Shown piece by piece: positions 16,928 to 26,071 of a stretch of 58,783 nt of DNA. This DNA comes from Labilibaculum manganireducens (GTDB lineage: Bacteria; Bacteroidota; Bacteroidia; Bacteroidales; Marinifilaceae). Under the pieces are notes generated by a model. It did not search any database. It had not been told where the DNA came from and saw only the letters and a list, made by a program, of their open reading frames with translations. The stretch's first letter is position 1. The number at the start of each line of letters is the position of its first letter. The translations under genes and the position numbers were made by a program. The stretch is taken from positions 1-58,783 of the forward strand of contig NZ_MVDE01000033.1 of the NCBI RefSeq assembly GCF_002843385.1, in the 5' to 3' direction.

Positions 16928-18301
16928 TTACTTTTTCCCTGCCTGCAAAAGTTTATTGGAAAGACTTCTAAACCGAAGCATAAACAGAAAAGAGGCTGCT
17001 CCTAATCCTGCCGGCAATCCCCACCAAATTCCCACTTCATTCATACCGAAAACAAAAGCACATAAATATCCGGTAGGTAACGAAACCAGAAAGTAGGCAA
17101 CAAAGGTGAGTAATGTAGGTATGTTCACATCTGACATTCCCCTTAAAATACTTCCAAATACAATTTGAAGAGCATCAAAAAACTGATAAATCACCATTAC
17201 AATCAGAAACTGAGCTGTTAATTGAATCACTGCCGGTTCCTGCGTAAACCAAGTAGGCAAAATATGTCGCAGACTTACAAAAAGTATGCACATAAAAACA
17301 ACTATTCCCAACACCAAATGAACTGCAGCCCAACCGGAATTCTTCATTTCTCGGATACGTTTCTCACCCAGTAAAGACGAAATCCGAATGGTTGTGCTTG
17401 CTGCAATTCCCTGATAAATCATAAAACTAACCGTAGACAAACTCAATACAATTTGATGTGCTGCCAACCCTTCCACACTAATCCAACCCATCATTATGGT
17501 ACTCAGCATAAATGCCGAAGCTTCCATTACCAGCTGAGAACCAATGGGTAGACCCAATTGCCAGATACGCCAAAAATCTTTCAAACAATAAACCGATTTC
17601 CTGATCATTTCCCGATATGGCATAAAAAATCTTCGAGTCCGAAAAACCCGGAAAAAAGCAATTGCCATAAAACCACGGGCAATTAAGGTTCCATAACCTG
17701 CTCCGTTTAAACCCATTGCCGGAAAACCACATTTCCCGTTAATCAAAATATAGTTTGCAGCTACATTCACCAAATTGGCAAGCAACATGATATTCATAGC
17801 CACTTTAGTATTGGCTAGTCCTTCACCAAATTGCTTGTATCCCATAAAAATCATCATGGGCAATATACTGGCCGCCAAAATCCACAGGTAACTTTTTGCA
17901 TCAGTAATAATTTCGGATGGCTGTCCCATTCTTCCCATTAAAAGGCTAAGCAATAAAATTACCACGGTAAGTAATATGCCCATCAATATCATTGCCAGCA
18001 TGCCGTTTTTAAACCACGATCCTATTTTCAATTTCTTAAAATCGCCTCTGGCCTCGCCTACCAAAGGAGTAATTGAATATGAAAATCCAGTGCCGAAAAT
18101 AATCACCAGCCAGAAAATTGTATTGGCAAAAGAAGATGCCGCAAGTTCGTGAGTTCCCAAATGGCCAATCATCATGTTGTCAACCAATCCCACTGTGATT
18201 TGTCCCAATTGCGCTAAAACTACCGGCAATCCTAGTTTTACAATTGGACCGTAATGAGGTAAATAAGCTTGTAAGGAAAAGGCTTTCGAAATTCTGTTCA
18301 T
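16928..18301 (-). CDS. MATE family multidrug exporter
   Basis: 457-residue inner-membrane protein with about twelve transmembrane segments in two related halves. The first half opens with LGLPVVLAQLGQITVGLVDNMMIGHLGTHELAASSFANTIF, the typical MatE start, and the second with LGLPIGSQLVMEASAFMLSTIMMGWISVEGLAAHQI. NorM-type members exchange cationic drugs or metabolites against sodium ions or protons. It forms a single-gene unit; substrate cannot be predicted. Length is normal for the family and no residues look missing. Confidence 0.92.
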   Translation of the reverse strand: MNRISKAFSLQAYLPHYGPIVKLGLPVVLAQLGQITVGLVDNMMIGHLGTHELAASSFANTIFWLVIIFGTGFSYSITPLVGEARGDFKKLKIGSWFKNGMLAMILMGILLTVVILLLSLLMGRMGQPSEIITDAKSYLWILAASILPMMIFMGYKQFGEGLANTKVAMNIMLLANLVNVAANYILINGKCGFPAMGLNGAGYGTLIARGFMAIAFFRVFRTRRFFMPYREMIRKSVYCLKDFWRIWQLGLPIGSQLVMEASAFMLSTIMMGWISVEGLAAHQIVLSLSTVSFMIYQGIAASTTIRISSLLGEKRIREMKNSGWAAVHLVLGIVVFMCILFVSLRHILPTWFTQEPAVIQLTAQFLIVMVIYQFFDALQIVFGSILRGMSDVNIPTLLTFVAYFLVSLPTGYLCAFVFGMNEVGIWWGLPAGLGAASFLFMLRFRSLSNKLLQAGKK

Positions 18302-18483
18302 GCTAATTAAAATGTGACACTAAAATAAGTTGGATATTCTATTTGGGGAAGGACATCTGTCTTAGGGCTGGCAAATGTAAACATCACAATTGAATGCTCC
18401 AATTCCAATTGAGGAAATACAATTTCCACAATCAAACAACAGGCTGTTTTTCTTCATTAAATTGTAATCCCAACAATCAGGTA

Positions 18484-18514
18484 TTGGATATCAATCAGCG
18501 AACATCTATATTTG
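18484..18514 (+). promoter_or_regulatory. Bacteroidota promoter for the metal-efflux operon
   Basis: TTG (18484-18486), a 20-base spacer and TATATTTG (18507-18514) fit the TTG-N19-21-TAnnTTTG consensus well. The predicted start of transcription, near 18521, is just before the ATG at 18532 and rules out the longer open frame that begins at 18394. Confidence 0.7.
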
Positions 18515-18531
18515 TTGCATATTTGTCGAAA

Positions 18532-18939
18532 ATGAGGAATTTCAAGAAACAAATGTTATGTCTGCTTATGCTAATACCAATGCTGGTATTGCTTGCGCAT
18601 GATGTAATTCCTCACAACCACAACCATAACACCACCGAAGATCAACAAGTTTCGATTATTCACTTTCATCAACATGTGAAATGCAATACCTGCAATCATG
18701 GTGAAACGAACTGGAACCATCAAAACGAAAAAAGCAGTGAATCCTGCTGCATTCTGACTCATAATAGAGTTCAGCAAGAAATCAAATACCAAATCTTCCT
18801 TAAAGCGGATGCGATTCTGTTTGATTCGGAAGACATACAAAAAGTTAAAAAATTAAGGGTTCATAACTATATCCTGATTCCTGAACCGCTTCGGTTCTCA
18901 CCTCTTAGAAGAGGCCCTCCAAATTCGATTTTAGTTTAA
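18532..18939 (+). CDS. His/Cys-rich small exported protein of a metal-efflux locus
   Basis: 135 residues, starting at the ATG at 18532 (MRNFKKQMLCLLMLIPMLVLLAHD), which follows a good promoter. The single N-terminal hydrophobic segment is a signal peptide or anchor. The region after it is packed with potential metal ligands: HDVIPHNHNHN, IIHFHQHVKCNTCNHGETNWNH and SSESCC. The remainder has no recognised domain. It heads the genes for an RND heavy-metal exporter and is likely a periplasmic metal sensor, chaperone or buffer. Related small His-rich proteins precede CzcBAC-type loci in other Bacteroidota, as far as I recall. Confidence 0.7.
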   Translation: MRNFKKQMLCLLMLIPMLVLLAHDVIPHNHNHNTTEDQQVSIIHFHQHVKCNTCNHGETNWNHQNEKSSESCCILTHNRVQQEIKYQIFLKADAILFDSEDIQKVKKLRVHNYILIPEPLRFSPLRRGPPNSILV

Positions 18940-19199
18940 GCGTACTGATAGTTACAAATTATCAGCAGGCAGACTATCCAATGGACTGAACTCTATTGAG
19001 ATAATCGATATACCTAATAATTAACGGTATAAAAAAATCACAAATCTGCAATAAGACCAATGTTACAAACACTTGTTTTATGCTGTAAAACCGATTCATT
19101 TTTAAAATAATTTCTGTCTGTGTAATCCCAATGCGTTTGGGACAGCATTCTATCGACTTATTTTAAGGTGTGTTTGGTATCATACAAAATACAAATAAA

Positions 19200-20723
19200 A
19201 TGAAACAATATATCTGGATAAGCTTTTGCTTATCAATGCTATTAAGCGCCTGTCATTCTTCAGAAAGTTCAAATACCAATCACAAAGGTCACAATCATTC
19301 TGCCGAAACGGAGGCTCACGAAGATCATGCCACAGAAAGCCTGACCTTATTTAATGATAAAACGGAACTATTTGTAGAGTTTCCTACTTTGATGATAGGA
19401 CATACAAGTCAATTTTTAACCCACTTCACCAATTTGGAAAGCTACAAACCATACACAGAAGGAAAGTTAACCGTTAGCCTGATAAAAGAGGGAAAAGTAG
19501 TTCGTCAAACAGTAGAAGCACCGGCAAGAGAAGGAATATTTACTCCAAATGTACAGGCAAAAGAAGCAGGAGTCTACACTCTCGTATTTGATATTGAATC
19601 GAAATATGGGAAAGAACAATTCTCAGCCAAAAATATTCGTGTTTATAAAGATCACGAAGAAGCAGAATTGGCTGAAACACCTGAAACCGCTGAAGGAATA
19701 AATTTTCTGAAAGAGCAAGCCTGGAAAATCGATTTTGCGACTTCTGAAGCTAAATTGAGTCCTTTTCAGCAAATCATTAAAACAACCGGAATTTTACTTC
19801 CATCTGTTAATATGGAAAAGCAAATTGTAGCCAAAAGCAGTGGTATCGTTCATTTTCAATCGCAGGATCTTGTTCCAGGCAAAAACATTAAAAAGAACGA
19901 TCCGATATTCAATCTTTCAGGAAACGGCTTGGCCGGCAATAATATTTCCACTCAATTTACCGAGGCAAAAACCAATCTGGAGAAGGCAAAATCAGCTTTC
20001 GAAAGAGCTAAAACACTACGCGAAGATCAAATTATATCCGAAAAAGATTTTGTGGAAGCAAAAAGCAATTTCGAGAATGCAAGCGTAAATTACGAGAGCA
20101 TCAATAAAGATTACAATTCGAATGGTTTTTTGATTGCTTCGCCTGTCAGCGGATTTATTTGTGATGTTTATGTGAACGAAGGACAGTATGTTGAAAAAGG
20201 AGATGTATTGGCTAAAGTTGATCAGGGATCTAAATTATTACTAAAAGCAGATGTGTATCAGAAACACCTTCAGCAATTGAAACACATTAAATCGGCAAAC
20301 TTTAAATTACCGTACAGCGAACAAATATTCGATACAGAAAAGCTGAACGGAAGATTAATCGCCTACGGTAAAGACATACACGAAGATGATTATACAACAC
20401 CTCTGTATTTTGAACTGGATCTGACTTCGGATTTATACGCCGGATCGTTTGTTGAAGTTTATCTGAAATCAGAAAGATCTTCAAATGTTCTTCATATCGA
20501 AAAGTCAGCGGTTCTGGAAGATCAGGGACTAAAATATGTGTTTGTGCAATTATCCGGCGAAAGCTTCGAAAAACGATTTGTAACTATTGGTATTAGTAAC
20601 GGTCAGGAAGTAGAAATTACTTCAGGACTTAAAGCCGGCGAGCGTGTTGTAAGCAAGGGTGCTTATTTTGTAAAACTTGCCTCAATGGCAGGTGCATTGC
20701 CGGCACATACGCACGAGCATTAA
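19200..20723 (+). CDS. RND heavy-metal efflux periplasmic adaptor (CusB/CzcB-like)
   Basis: Membrane-fusion protein linking the inner-membrane pump to the outer-membrane channel. The ATG at 19200 (MKQYIWISFCLSMLLSAC) gives a lipoprotein signal; an upstream in-frame ATG at 19170 adds ten residues that spoil it. A His-rich stretch follows (NHKGHNHSAETEAHEDHA). An extra N-terminal beta domain (about 50-155) precedes the barrel-sandwich/lipoyl halves (GIVHFQSQDLVPGKNIKK; SPVSGFICDVYVNEGQYVEKG), the coiled-coil hairpin (about 260-310) and the beta-barrel and membrane-proximal domains. It ends with another His-rich tail (AHTHEH), which fits metal handling. Confidence 0.9.
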   Translation: MKQYIWISFCLSMLLSACHSSESSNTNHKGHNHSAETEAHEDHATESLTLFNDKTELFVEFPTLMIGHTSQFLTHFTNLESYKPYTEGKLTVSLIKEGKVVRQTVEAPAREGIFTPNVQAKEAGVYTLVFDIESKYGKEQFSAKNIRVYKDHEEAELAETPETAEGINFLKEQAWKIDFATSEAKLSPFQQIIKTTGILLPSVNMEKQIVAKSSGIVHFQSQDLVPGKNIKKNDPIFNLSGNGLAGNNISTQFTEAKTNLEKAKSAFERAKTLREDQIISEKDFVEAKSNFENASVNYESINKDYNSNGFLIASPVSGFICDVYVNEGQYVEKGDVLAKVDQGSKLLLKADVYQKHLQQLKHIKSANFKLPYSEQIFDTEKLNGRLIAYGKDIHEDDYTTPLYFELDLTSDLYAGSFVEVYLKSERSSNVLHIEKSAVLEDQGLKYVFVQLSGESFEKRFVTIGISNGQEVEITSGLKAGERVVSKGAYFVKLASMAGALPAHTHEH

Positions 20724-20804
20724 ATTTTGATGCAAGTGTATTTTAGGAATGCACAAGAAAGCTGGTTGAACTAAAACTGATACAAAAATTTAAAATAGAC
20801 TATC

Positions 20805-23800
20805 GTGTTAAATAAAATCATACAATATGCATTACACAATCGTATTCTTGTACTGTTTGTATCCATCCTCCTAATTTTAGGTGGTGGCTATACAACAGCA
20901 AACATGGATGTAGATGTGTTTCCCGATCTGACAGCCCCAACCGTGGTAGTTATGACAGAAGCTCATGGAATGGCTCCCGAAGAAGTTGAAAAACTGGTCA
21001 CTTTCCCTATTGAAACTGCTGTTAACGGAGCTACTAATGTCAGACGCTTACGTTCCTCCTCATCGGCAGGATTCTCCATCGTATGGATCGAATTCGAATG
21101 GGGAACCGACATTTACAAAGCCCGGCAAATTGTGAGCGAGAAGCTGCTGGCAGTTTCCGAAAGCTTGCCCGAAGGAGCTGGAAATCCTAGTTTGGCTCCT
21201 CAATCATCAATTATGGGAGAAGTTTTAATGATTGGACTGCAATCGGACAGCATTTCTCCAATGGAACTAAGAACTTTGGCTGACTGGACCATTCGTCCGC
21301 ATTTGCTGGCGATTAACGGGGTTGCACAGGTTGTTGTAATCGGAGGCGAATTCAAACAATATCAGATCTTGGCCAATCCTCAAAAAATGAGGTATTACAA
21401 AGTCAGTATTGATGAATTAATGAAGGCAGCCCGCTCTACCAACCAGAATTCTGCCGGTGGATTTATCAACGAATACGGAAACCATTACAACATTAGAGGA
21501 ATTGCCCGCACATCAGATTTTGAAGAACTTGGGAACTCTGTTGTGAAAATGTACAACAATATTCCTGTTCGAATTAGTGATATTGCTGAAGTTAAGGCTG
21601 CTGCTGCGCCAAAAATTGGTTTGGGAACCATTAACAGTGAGCAGGCAGTCTTGCTAACTGTAAAAAAGCAACCAGGCATCAATACACTAAAGCTGACCGA
21701 AAAATTGGATCAGTCTATTGCAGAATTATCAAAATCATTACCGGCAGGGGTTAGTGTGAATACACACATTTTTCGTCAGGCGGATTTTATTAACTCATCC
21801 ATTGGGAATGTTAAAAAAGCACTGATGGAAGGTTCCGTTTTTGTGATTGTGATTTTGCTGGTATTTCTGATGAACTACAGAACAACCATAATTTCACTTT
21901 TAGCAATTCCAATTTCGCTTTTGGTAACCATGATCACTCTTAAATTTTTGGGCATTACCATAAACACCATGACTTTAGGAGGTATGGCCATTGCTGTTGG
22001 TGATTTGGTTGATGATGCAATTATTGATGTGGAAAATGTTTACAAACGACTCAGGCAAAATCACCTTTTACCAAAGGAACAGAGAAAAAAACCAATTAAA
22101 ATCGTTTACTCTGCATCCTGCGAAATTCGTTCATCCATTATCAATGCAACCTTTATTATTATTGCTGCTTTTTTGCCCTTATTTTTCCTAAGCGGCATGG
22201 AAGGCCGAATGCTTCAACCACTTGGCATTGCGTTTATCGTTTCTCTTTTTGCTTCATTGGTTGTCGCACTTACTCTTACTCCTGTTTTGTGCAGCTTCAT
22301 GCTCACCAGCAATAAAATGCTCGACAGAAAGAACAAAGAAAGCTGGTTGGTTGCTCACTTAAACCAATGGTATAGCCATTCTCTTGGGAAAGCCTTGCTC
22401 TACAAAAAATGGATCTTAGGTGGAGCTGCTCTCCTCTTTGTTGTCTCCATTTTTATCCTTTCGGGATTAGGCAGAAACTTTCTTCCTGAATTCAACGAAG
22501 GCTCTCTAACAATTACAGCGATTACCAAACCGGGAATTTCTTTGGAAGAATCGAACAAGATTAAAGTTTTGGCCGAAGATGCCTTGAGAACAGTTCCTGA
22601 AATCAGTTTAACCGCCCGGCGAACAGGCCGATCTGAGTTGGATGAACATTCGTTTGGTGTAAATACTTCTGAAATTGAAGTGCCTTTTACATTGACAGAA
22701 CGAACCAAATCCGAATTCCTTCTGGAAGTCCGTGAAAAACTGAGTCATATCTCAGGAGTTAATTTCGCCATAGGACAACCCTTAGGACACAGAATAGATC
22801 ATATACTTTCCGGCACTAAAGCCAATATTGCGATCAAAATTTTTGGTGATGATTTGAATTTAATGTTCAAACTGGCGAATGATATCAAAACATCGATTTC
22901 GCCCATAGAAGGCGTTGTTGATGTAAATGTAGAACAGCAGGTAGAAATTCCGCAAATTAGAATTTTGCCAAAACGCGATATGCTGGCTAAATACGGCATT
23001 TCAATTGCTCAATTCTCTGAATTTATTCATGTAGCATTTGCCGGATCGAAAGTTTCGGATGTGTTTGAAGGAATTAGAGCTTTCGATTTGGTGGTAAAGT
23101 ACAACGAAGAAAACCGTGGTAGTTATGATGCCATTCAAAATGCCTTGATTGATACATGGGACGGAAAGAAAATTCCTTTTAGTTATGTAGCCGAAATTCA
23201 ATCGCTATCGGGTCCAAATACCATTCACCGTGAAAATGTTCAACGCAAGCTGGTTGTTTCTGCCAATGTTGCCGATCGTGATCTTCGCAGTGTTGTTACT
23301 GATATTCAGAACAAAGTTGAGCAAGACATAAAATCTCCTGAAGGTTATAGAATTGAGTACGGCGGACAGTTTGAAAGTGAAGCCAAAGCTTCCCGGGTTT
23401 TAATGATTGCATCAATGTTCAGTTTTCTGATTATTTTCCTTCTGCTGTTTCAGGAATTTAGAAGTACTCAACTGGCAGGTATCATTTTATTGAATTTACC
23501 ATTAGCGCTTATTGGAGGTGTTTTTACCATTTATTTCACATCTGGAATGCTTAGTATTCCAGCAATAATTGGATTCATCACCCTGTTTGGCATTGCTACC
23601 CGAAATGGTATTTTACTCATCTCGAACTACCAAAGTATGAAAGGGAAAGGCAATACAATCAAGGATATTATTGTTCAAGGATCTGTTCACAGATTGAGTC
23701 CCATTTTAATGACAGCATTGACAGCAGCACTGGCTTTAATTCCAATGGCAATAGCTGGCGATCAGCCGGGAAATGAAATTCAAAGTCCGATGGCAGTTGT

Positions 23801-23897
23801 TATTCTGGGTGGACTATTGAGTTCTACCCTACTGAATATTTATATTATTCCAATCGTGTATCTTTTACTGAACACTAAAAACAAAGGAAATGCTTAG
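20805..23897 (+). CDS. RND heavy-metal efflux pump (CusA/CzcA family), GTG start
   Basis: 1030-residue inner-membrane pump with twelve transmembrane segments and two large periplasmic loops, driven by protons and moving metal ions from periplasm to outside. It opens with LNKIIQYALHNRILVLFVSI, typical of CzcA. In TM4 the proton-relay motif reads AVGDLVDDAIIDVENVYKRL, with several Asp and the Glu conserved in heavy-metal RND pumps. The start codon is GTG at 20805. Its last eight bases overlap the start of the channel gene (ATGCTTAG), so the two are probably translationally coupled. The metal (Co/Zn/Cd or Cu/Ag) cannot be settled from these motifs. Confidence 0.94.
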   Translation: MLNKIIQYALHNRILVLFVSILLILGGGYTTANMDVDVFPDLTAPTVVVMTEAHGMAPEEVEKLVTFPIETAVNGATNVRRLRSSSSAGFSIVWIEFEWGTDIYKARQIVSEKLLAVSESLPEGAGNPSLAPQSSIMGEVLMIGLQSDSISPMELRTLADWTIRPHLLAINGVAQVVVIGGEFKQYQILANPQKMRYYKVSIDELMKAARSTNQNSAGGFINEYGNHYNIRGIARTSDFEELGNSVVKMYNNIPVRISDIAEVKAAAAPKIGLGTINSEQAVLLTVKKQPGINTLKLTEKLDQSIAELSKSLPAGVSVNTHIFRQADFINSSIGNVKKALMEGSVFVIVILLVFLMNYRTTIISLLAIPISLLVTMITLKFLGITINTMTLGGMAIAVGDLVDDAIIDVENVYKRLRQNHLLPKEQRKKPIKIVYSASCEIRSSIINATFIIIAAFLPLFFLSGMEGRMLQPLGIAFIVSLFASLVVALTLTPVLCSFMLTSNKMLDRKNKESWLVAHLNQWYSHSLGKALLYKKWILGGAALLFVVSIFILSGLGRNFLPEFNEGSLTITAITKPGISLEESNKIKVLAEDALRTVPEISLTARRTGRSELDEHSFGVNTSEIEVPFTLTERTKSEFLLEVREKLSHISGVNFAIGQPLGHRIDHILSGTKANIAIKIFGDDLNLMFKLANDIKTSISPIEGVVDVNVEQQVEIPQIRILPKRDMLAKYGISIAQFSEFIHVAFAGSKVSDVFEGIRAFDLVVKYNEENRGSYDAIQNALIDTWDGKKIPFSYVAEIQSLSGPNTIHRENVQRKLVVSANVADRDLRSVVTDIQNKVEQDIKSPEGYRIEYGGQFESEAKASRVLMIASMFSFLIIFLLLFQEFRSTQLAGIILLNLPLALIGGVFTIYFTSGMLSIPAIIGFITLFGIATRNGILLISNYQSMKGKGNTIKDIIVQGSVHRLSPILMTALTAALALIPMAIAGDQPGNEIQSPMAVVILGGLLSSTLLNIYIIPIVYLLLNTKNKGNA

Positions 23898-25065
23898 AAT
23901 ATTATTAATCATCATCATAACAGGATTGAGCATTCAGGGAATGGCTCAATCCTCTGTTCAGAGAATTTTGCAGGAAGTTGAAAAAAACAATCCAAAACTT
24001 CAAGCGCATCAGCAATATTTAGAGGCGCAAAAATTAGGAATACGGTCTCAAAACAATTTGGCCAATCCTGAATTGGAATGGGAAAAAAGTTTTTCTTCGC
24101 AGGAAGGCAAACCCTACGAAATTTTGGTAAGTCAGAGTTTCGATTTCCCAACCAGTTATATCTACAAAAATCAGCTTAGAGATGAGAAAATAACTAATCT
24201 GAAAAATATCCAGGCAAAAGTAAGACAAGACATTTTACTGGAAACAGAATTGATTTGCTTTGAGCTTATTTATAGAAACAAACAAAATATAGAGCTGAGT
24301 ACAAGATTGGATAATGCGGAAAGATTAACGCGCTTTTTTGAGAAGAGGTTACAGGAAGGAGATGCCAATATTCTAGAGGTTAATAAAATTAGAATGTTGG
24401 CTCTTAACACAAAAAATCAGCTGCAGCTGGTACGAAACAAAATATCCAATCTGAAAAAAGATCTACAAAAACAGAATGGAGGTTTGGAACTGAATTTAGA
24501 TGACCTTGAGTATCCTGTTGTGAGTATGGACGAGGACACTAAACTTCTACTTGAAAATGCTGTAACCACCGATCCTTACTTAAACCAACTAAAAGCAAAT
24601 GAACAGATAGCTTCGAAAGAAACTTCTTTGGTAAAAACAAATTCTCTTCCTAAGATATCAATCGGGTATCGCTATTTAGGTTCAGATTTGATGAAAGAAG
24701 CCAACGGTATGAAACTCGGAATCAGCATTCCTTTGTGGGAAAATAAAAACAAAGTAAAGCAGGCAAAATTAATGGAACTGTTCCGAAAAGAAGAGCTGTC
24801 CTTCGAGAAAATGGAGAAAGAAAATGAATATGAGAAACTTTTTCAAACTTTTTTCAGTCTAAAATCCAGTCTTTCCGACTATCAAAATGTGTTTGCAGAA
24901 AAGAAATATGATTCTCTTTTGCGCAAGGCTCTTGATTTCGGCGAAATATCTGGAATTGAATATCTTATGGAGAGCATTTACTACTACGAAAGTTTCGATA
25001 CTTATCTTGAAATTGAACATGAATACAACATCAACAAGGCTAAGATACTAAGGTATCTACTTTAA
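23890..25065 (+). CDS. TolC-like outer-membrane channel of the metal-efflux system
   Basis: 391-residue outer-membrane efflux protein (OEP family) with signal peptide (MLRILLIIIITGLSIQGMAQ). The body is dominated by long helices that form the periplasmic tunnel (VQRILQEVEKNNPKLQAHQQ at the start) with two barrel segments, as in CzcC/CusC; it is a little shorter than TolC. It overlaps the pump gene by eight bases and completes the tripartite exporter. Two stacked hairpins follow its stop codon within 300 bases. Confidence 0.88.
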   Translation: MLRILLIIIITGLSIQGMAQSSVQRILQEVEKNNPKLQAHQQYLEAQKLGIRSQNNLANPELEWEKSFSSQEGKPYEILVSQSFDFPTSYIYKNQLRDEKITNLKNIQAKVRQDILLETELICFELIYRNKQNIELSTRLDNAERLTRFFEKRLQEGDANILEVNKIRMLALNTKNQLQLVRNKISNLKKDLQKQNGGLELNLDDLEYPVVSMDEDTKLLLENAVTTDPYLNQLKANEQIASKETSLVKTNSLPKISIGYRYLGSDLMKEANGMKLGISIPLWENKNKVKQAKLMELFRKEELSFEKMEKENEYEKLFQTFFSLKSSLSDYQNVFAEKKYDSLLRKALDFGEISGIEYLMESIYYYESFDTYLEIEHEYNINKAKILRYLL

Positions 25066-25111
25066 TACTTATGTAGATTCATTAAAAATATCACTTTTCG
25101 TATAACTTTTT

Positions 25112-25206
25112 TGAAACCCTTAGCGTAGAAGTAGCAAAACGGTTTCCGTTTTTAAGGTTTAAAGTGAATAGATTAAAAAAGGATGGGGTGGTTACCATCC
25201 TTTTTT
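25112..25206 (+). ncRNA. Hairpin module A, terminator of the efflux operon or small RNA
   Basis: An outer AAACC/GGTTT pairing (25114-25118 with 25156-25160) encloses the perfect stem AAAACGG-TTT-CCGTTTT (25136-25152). It is followed by AAAGTGAATAGA and the terminator-like stem GGATGG-GGTGGTTA-CCATCC with flanking A6/T6 (25175-25206). The same layout recurs 140 bases on (module B). It may simply end the efflux mRNA, but the two-hairpin design repeated in tandem suggests a small-RNA family. Confidence 0.5.
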
Positions 25207-25289
25207 GTTGTTCAATAATTAGTGTTTTTTATCGTAAATTATCAATATATTTATCAATTACTTGACAATAAAAAATTTATTCCTATATT

Positions 25290-25366
25290 TAACCTGAATT
25301 CTCAATTGAGAATTCAGGTTATAAAGTGAATTAGAGAAGGGATGGAGTGGTTGCCATCCCTTTTTC
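25290..25366 (+). ncRNA. Hairpin module B, 32-bp perfect palindrome plus terminator
   Basis: A perfect 32-bp palindrome (25290-25321, centred on CAATTG) is followed by ATAAAGTGAATTAGA and the stem GGGATGG-AGTGGTTG-CCATCCC, then T5 (25337-25365). The spacer and the terminator stem match module A closely. A possible promoter (TTGACA near 25262, TATATTT near 25284) stands directly before the palindrome, so this could be an independent RNA of about 70 bases. Confidence 0.5.
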
Positions 25367-25394
25367 GTGCCTTTAATTTTGTGAGATTAAAAGA

Positions 25395-25997
25395 TTATTT
25401 TGATGCTCCTACAAATCCAAATTTGAATACCAATTCAAGTCCAACGTGAATTGTTTTTTCATTATAACAAACAATACCAGAAATACCTGTTCCAATATTT
25501 TTAAAAAAGGCAACTTCTAATTCTGGTTTAATAATAACACCAAACATTTTGCTTTTTTCATATTCGAAAGTATAATTCGCACCGAATAAACCAGAATCTA
25601 TTTCAATGTAGTTTATTGGTTCTTTAAAACTAGAATAAGTTAGTCCTGCTCTTAAATTCCATCTTGCTTTCTGATATCCTTTATACGGTAAAATCTTACC
25701 AACCAAAAAGGAGTAAGATTTTAATTTGTCTTTTGGATTACTCTCCCCCAAGTAAAAAATTGACACCGGTCCCCCATTATAATTCTCCGGCCGCAAAAGA
25801 TCTTTTCGTTGTAAGTCATAAAAGCCAATCTGGAGCGATAGTTTTTGTTTATGAATGTAATTCAAATGAACTTCTCCTCCTATATAGTTACCTGCCGAAA
25901 TTCCATAATCCACATACAGAAGATAATCTTTGGTAAACTGTGCATGTATTAACATTGGAGAGAAAATAAAAAAAAAGATATACAGTTTCTTCATCAT
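25395..25997 (-). CDS. Small outer-membrane beta-barrel protein, function unknown
   Basis: 200 residues with a signal peptide (MMKKLYIFFFIFSPMLIHAQ). The mature protein alternates polar and aromatic residues in strands typical of an 8-stranded barrel (EVHLNYIHKQKLSLQIGFYD, ARWNLRAGLTYSSF, HVGLELVFKFGF). In general shape it resembles the TraO-like or generic outer-membrane beta-barrel groups of Bacteroidota, without a specific match I can defend. It is a single gene convergent with the efflux operon and 75 bases downstream of the AsmA-like gene on the same strand, so it might be co-transcribed with that gene. Confidence 0.7.
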   Translation of the reverse strand: MMKKLYIFFFIFSPMLIHAQFTKDYLLYVDYGISAGNYIGGEVHLNYIHKQKLSLQIGFYDLQRKDLLRPENYNGGPVSIFYLGESNPKDKLKSYSFLVGKILPYKGYQKARWNLRAGLTYSSFKEPINYIEIDSGLFGANYTFEYEKSKMFGVIIKPELEVAFFKNIGTGISGIVCYNEKTIHVGLELVFKFGFVGASK

Positions 25998-26071
25998 TTA
26001 AGAGCATTTATCAAGAAAAAACGGAGAACCATAATGATTCTCCGTTCCATATTAAATATGACAAATTTCTT

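Noticed and set aside
18394-18531. Longer start for the His-rich protein (46 extra residues)
   Set aside because: The extension contains the promoter TTG-N20-TATATTTG and would hide the signal peptide, so translation from 18532 is preferred.
25395-25997. Conjugation protein TraO
   Set aside because: Only the general barrel pattern fits; no other conjugation gene lies in the window.
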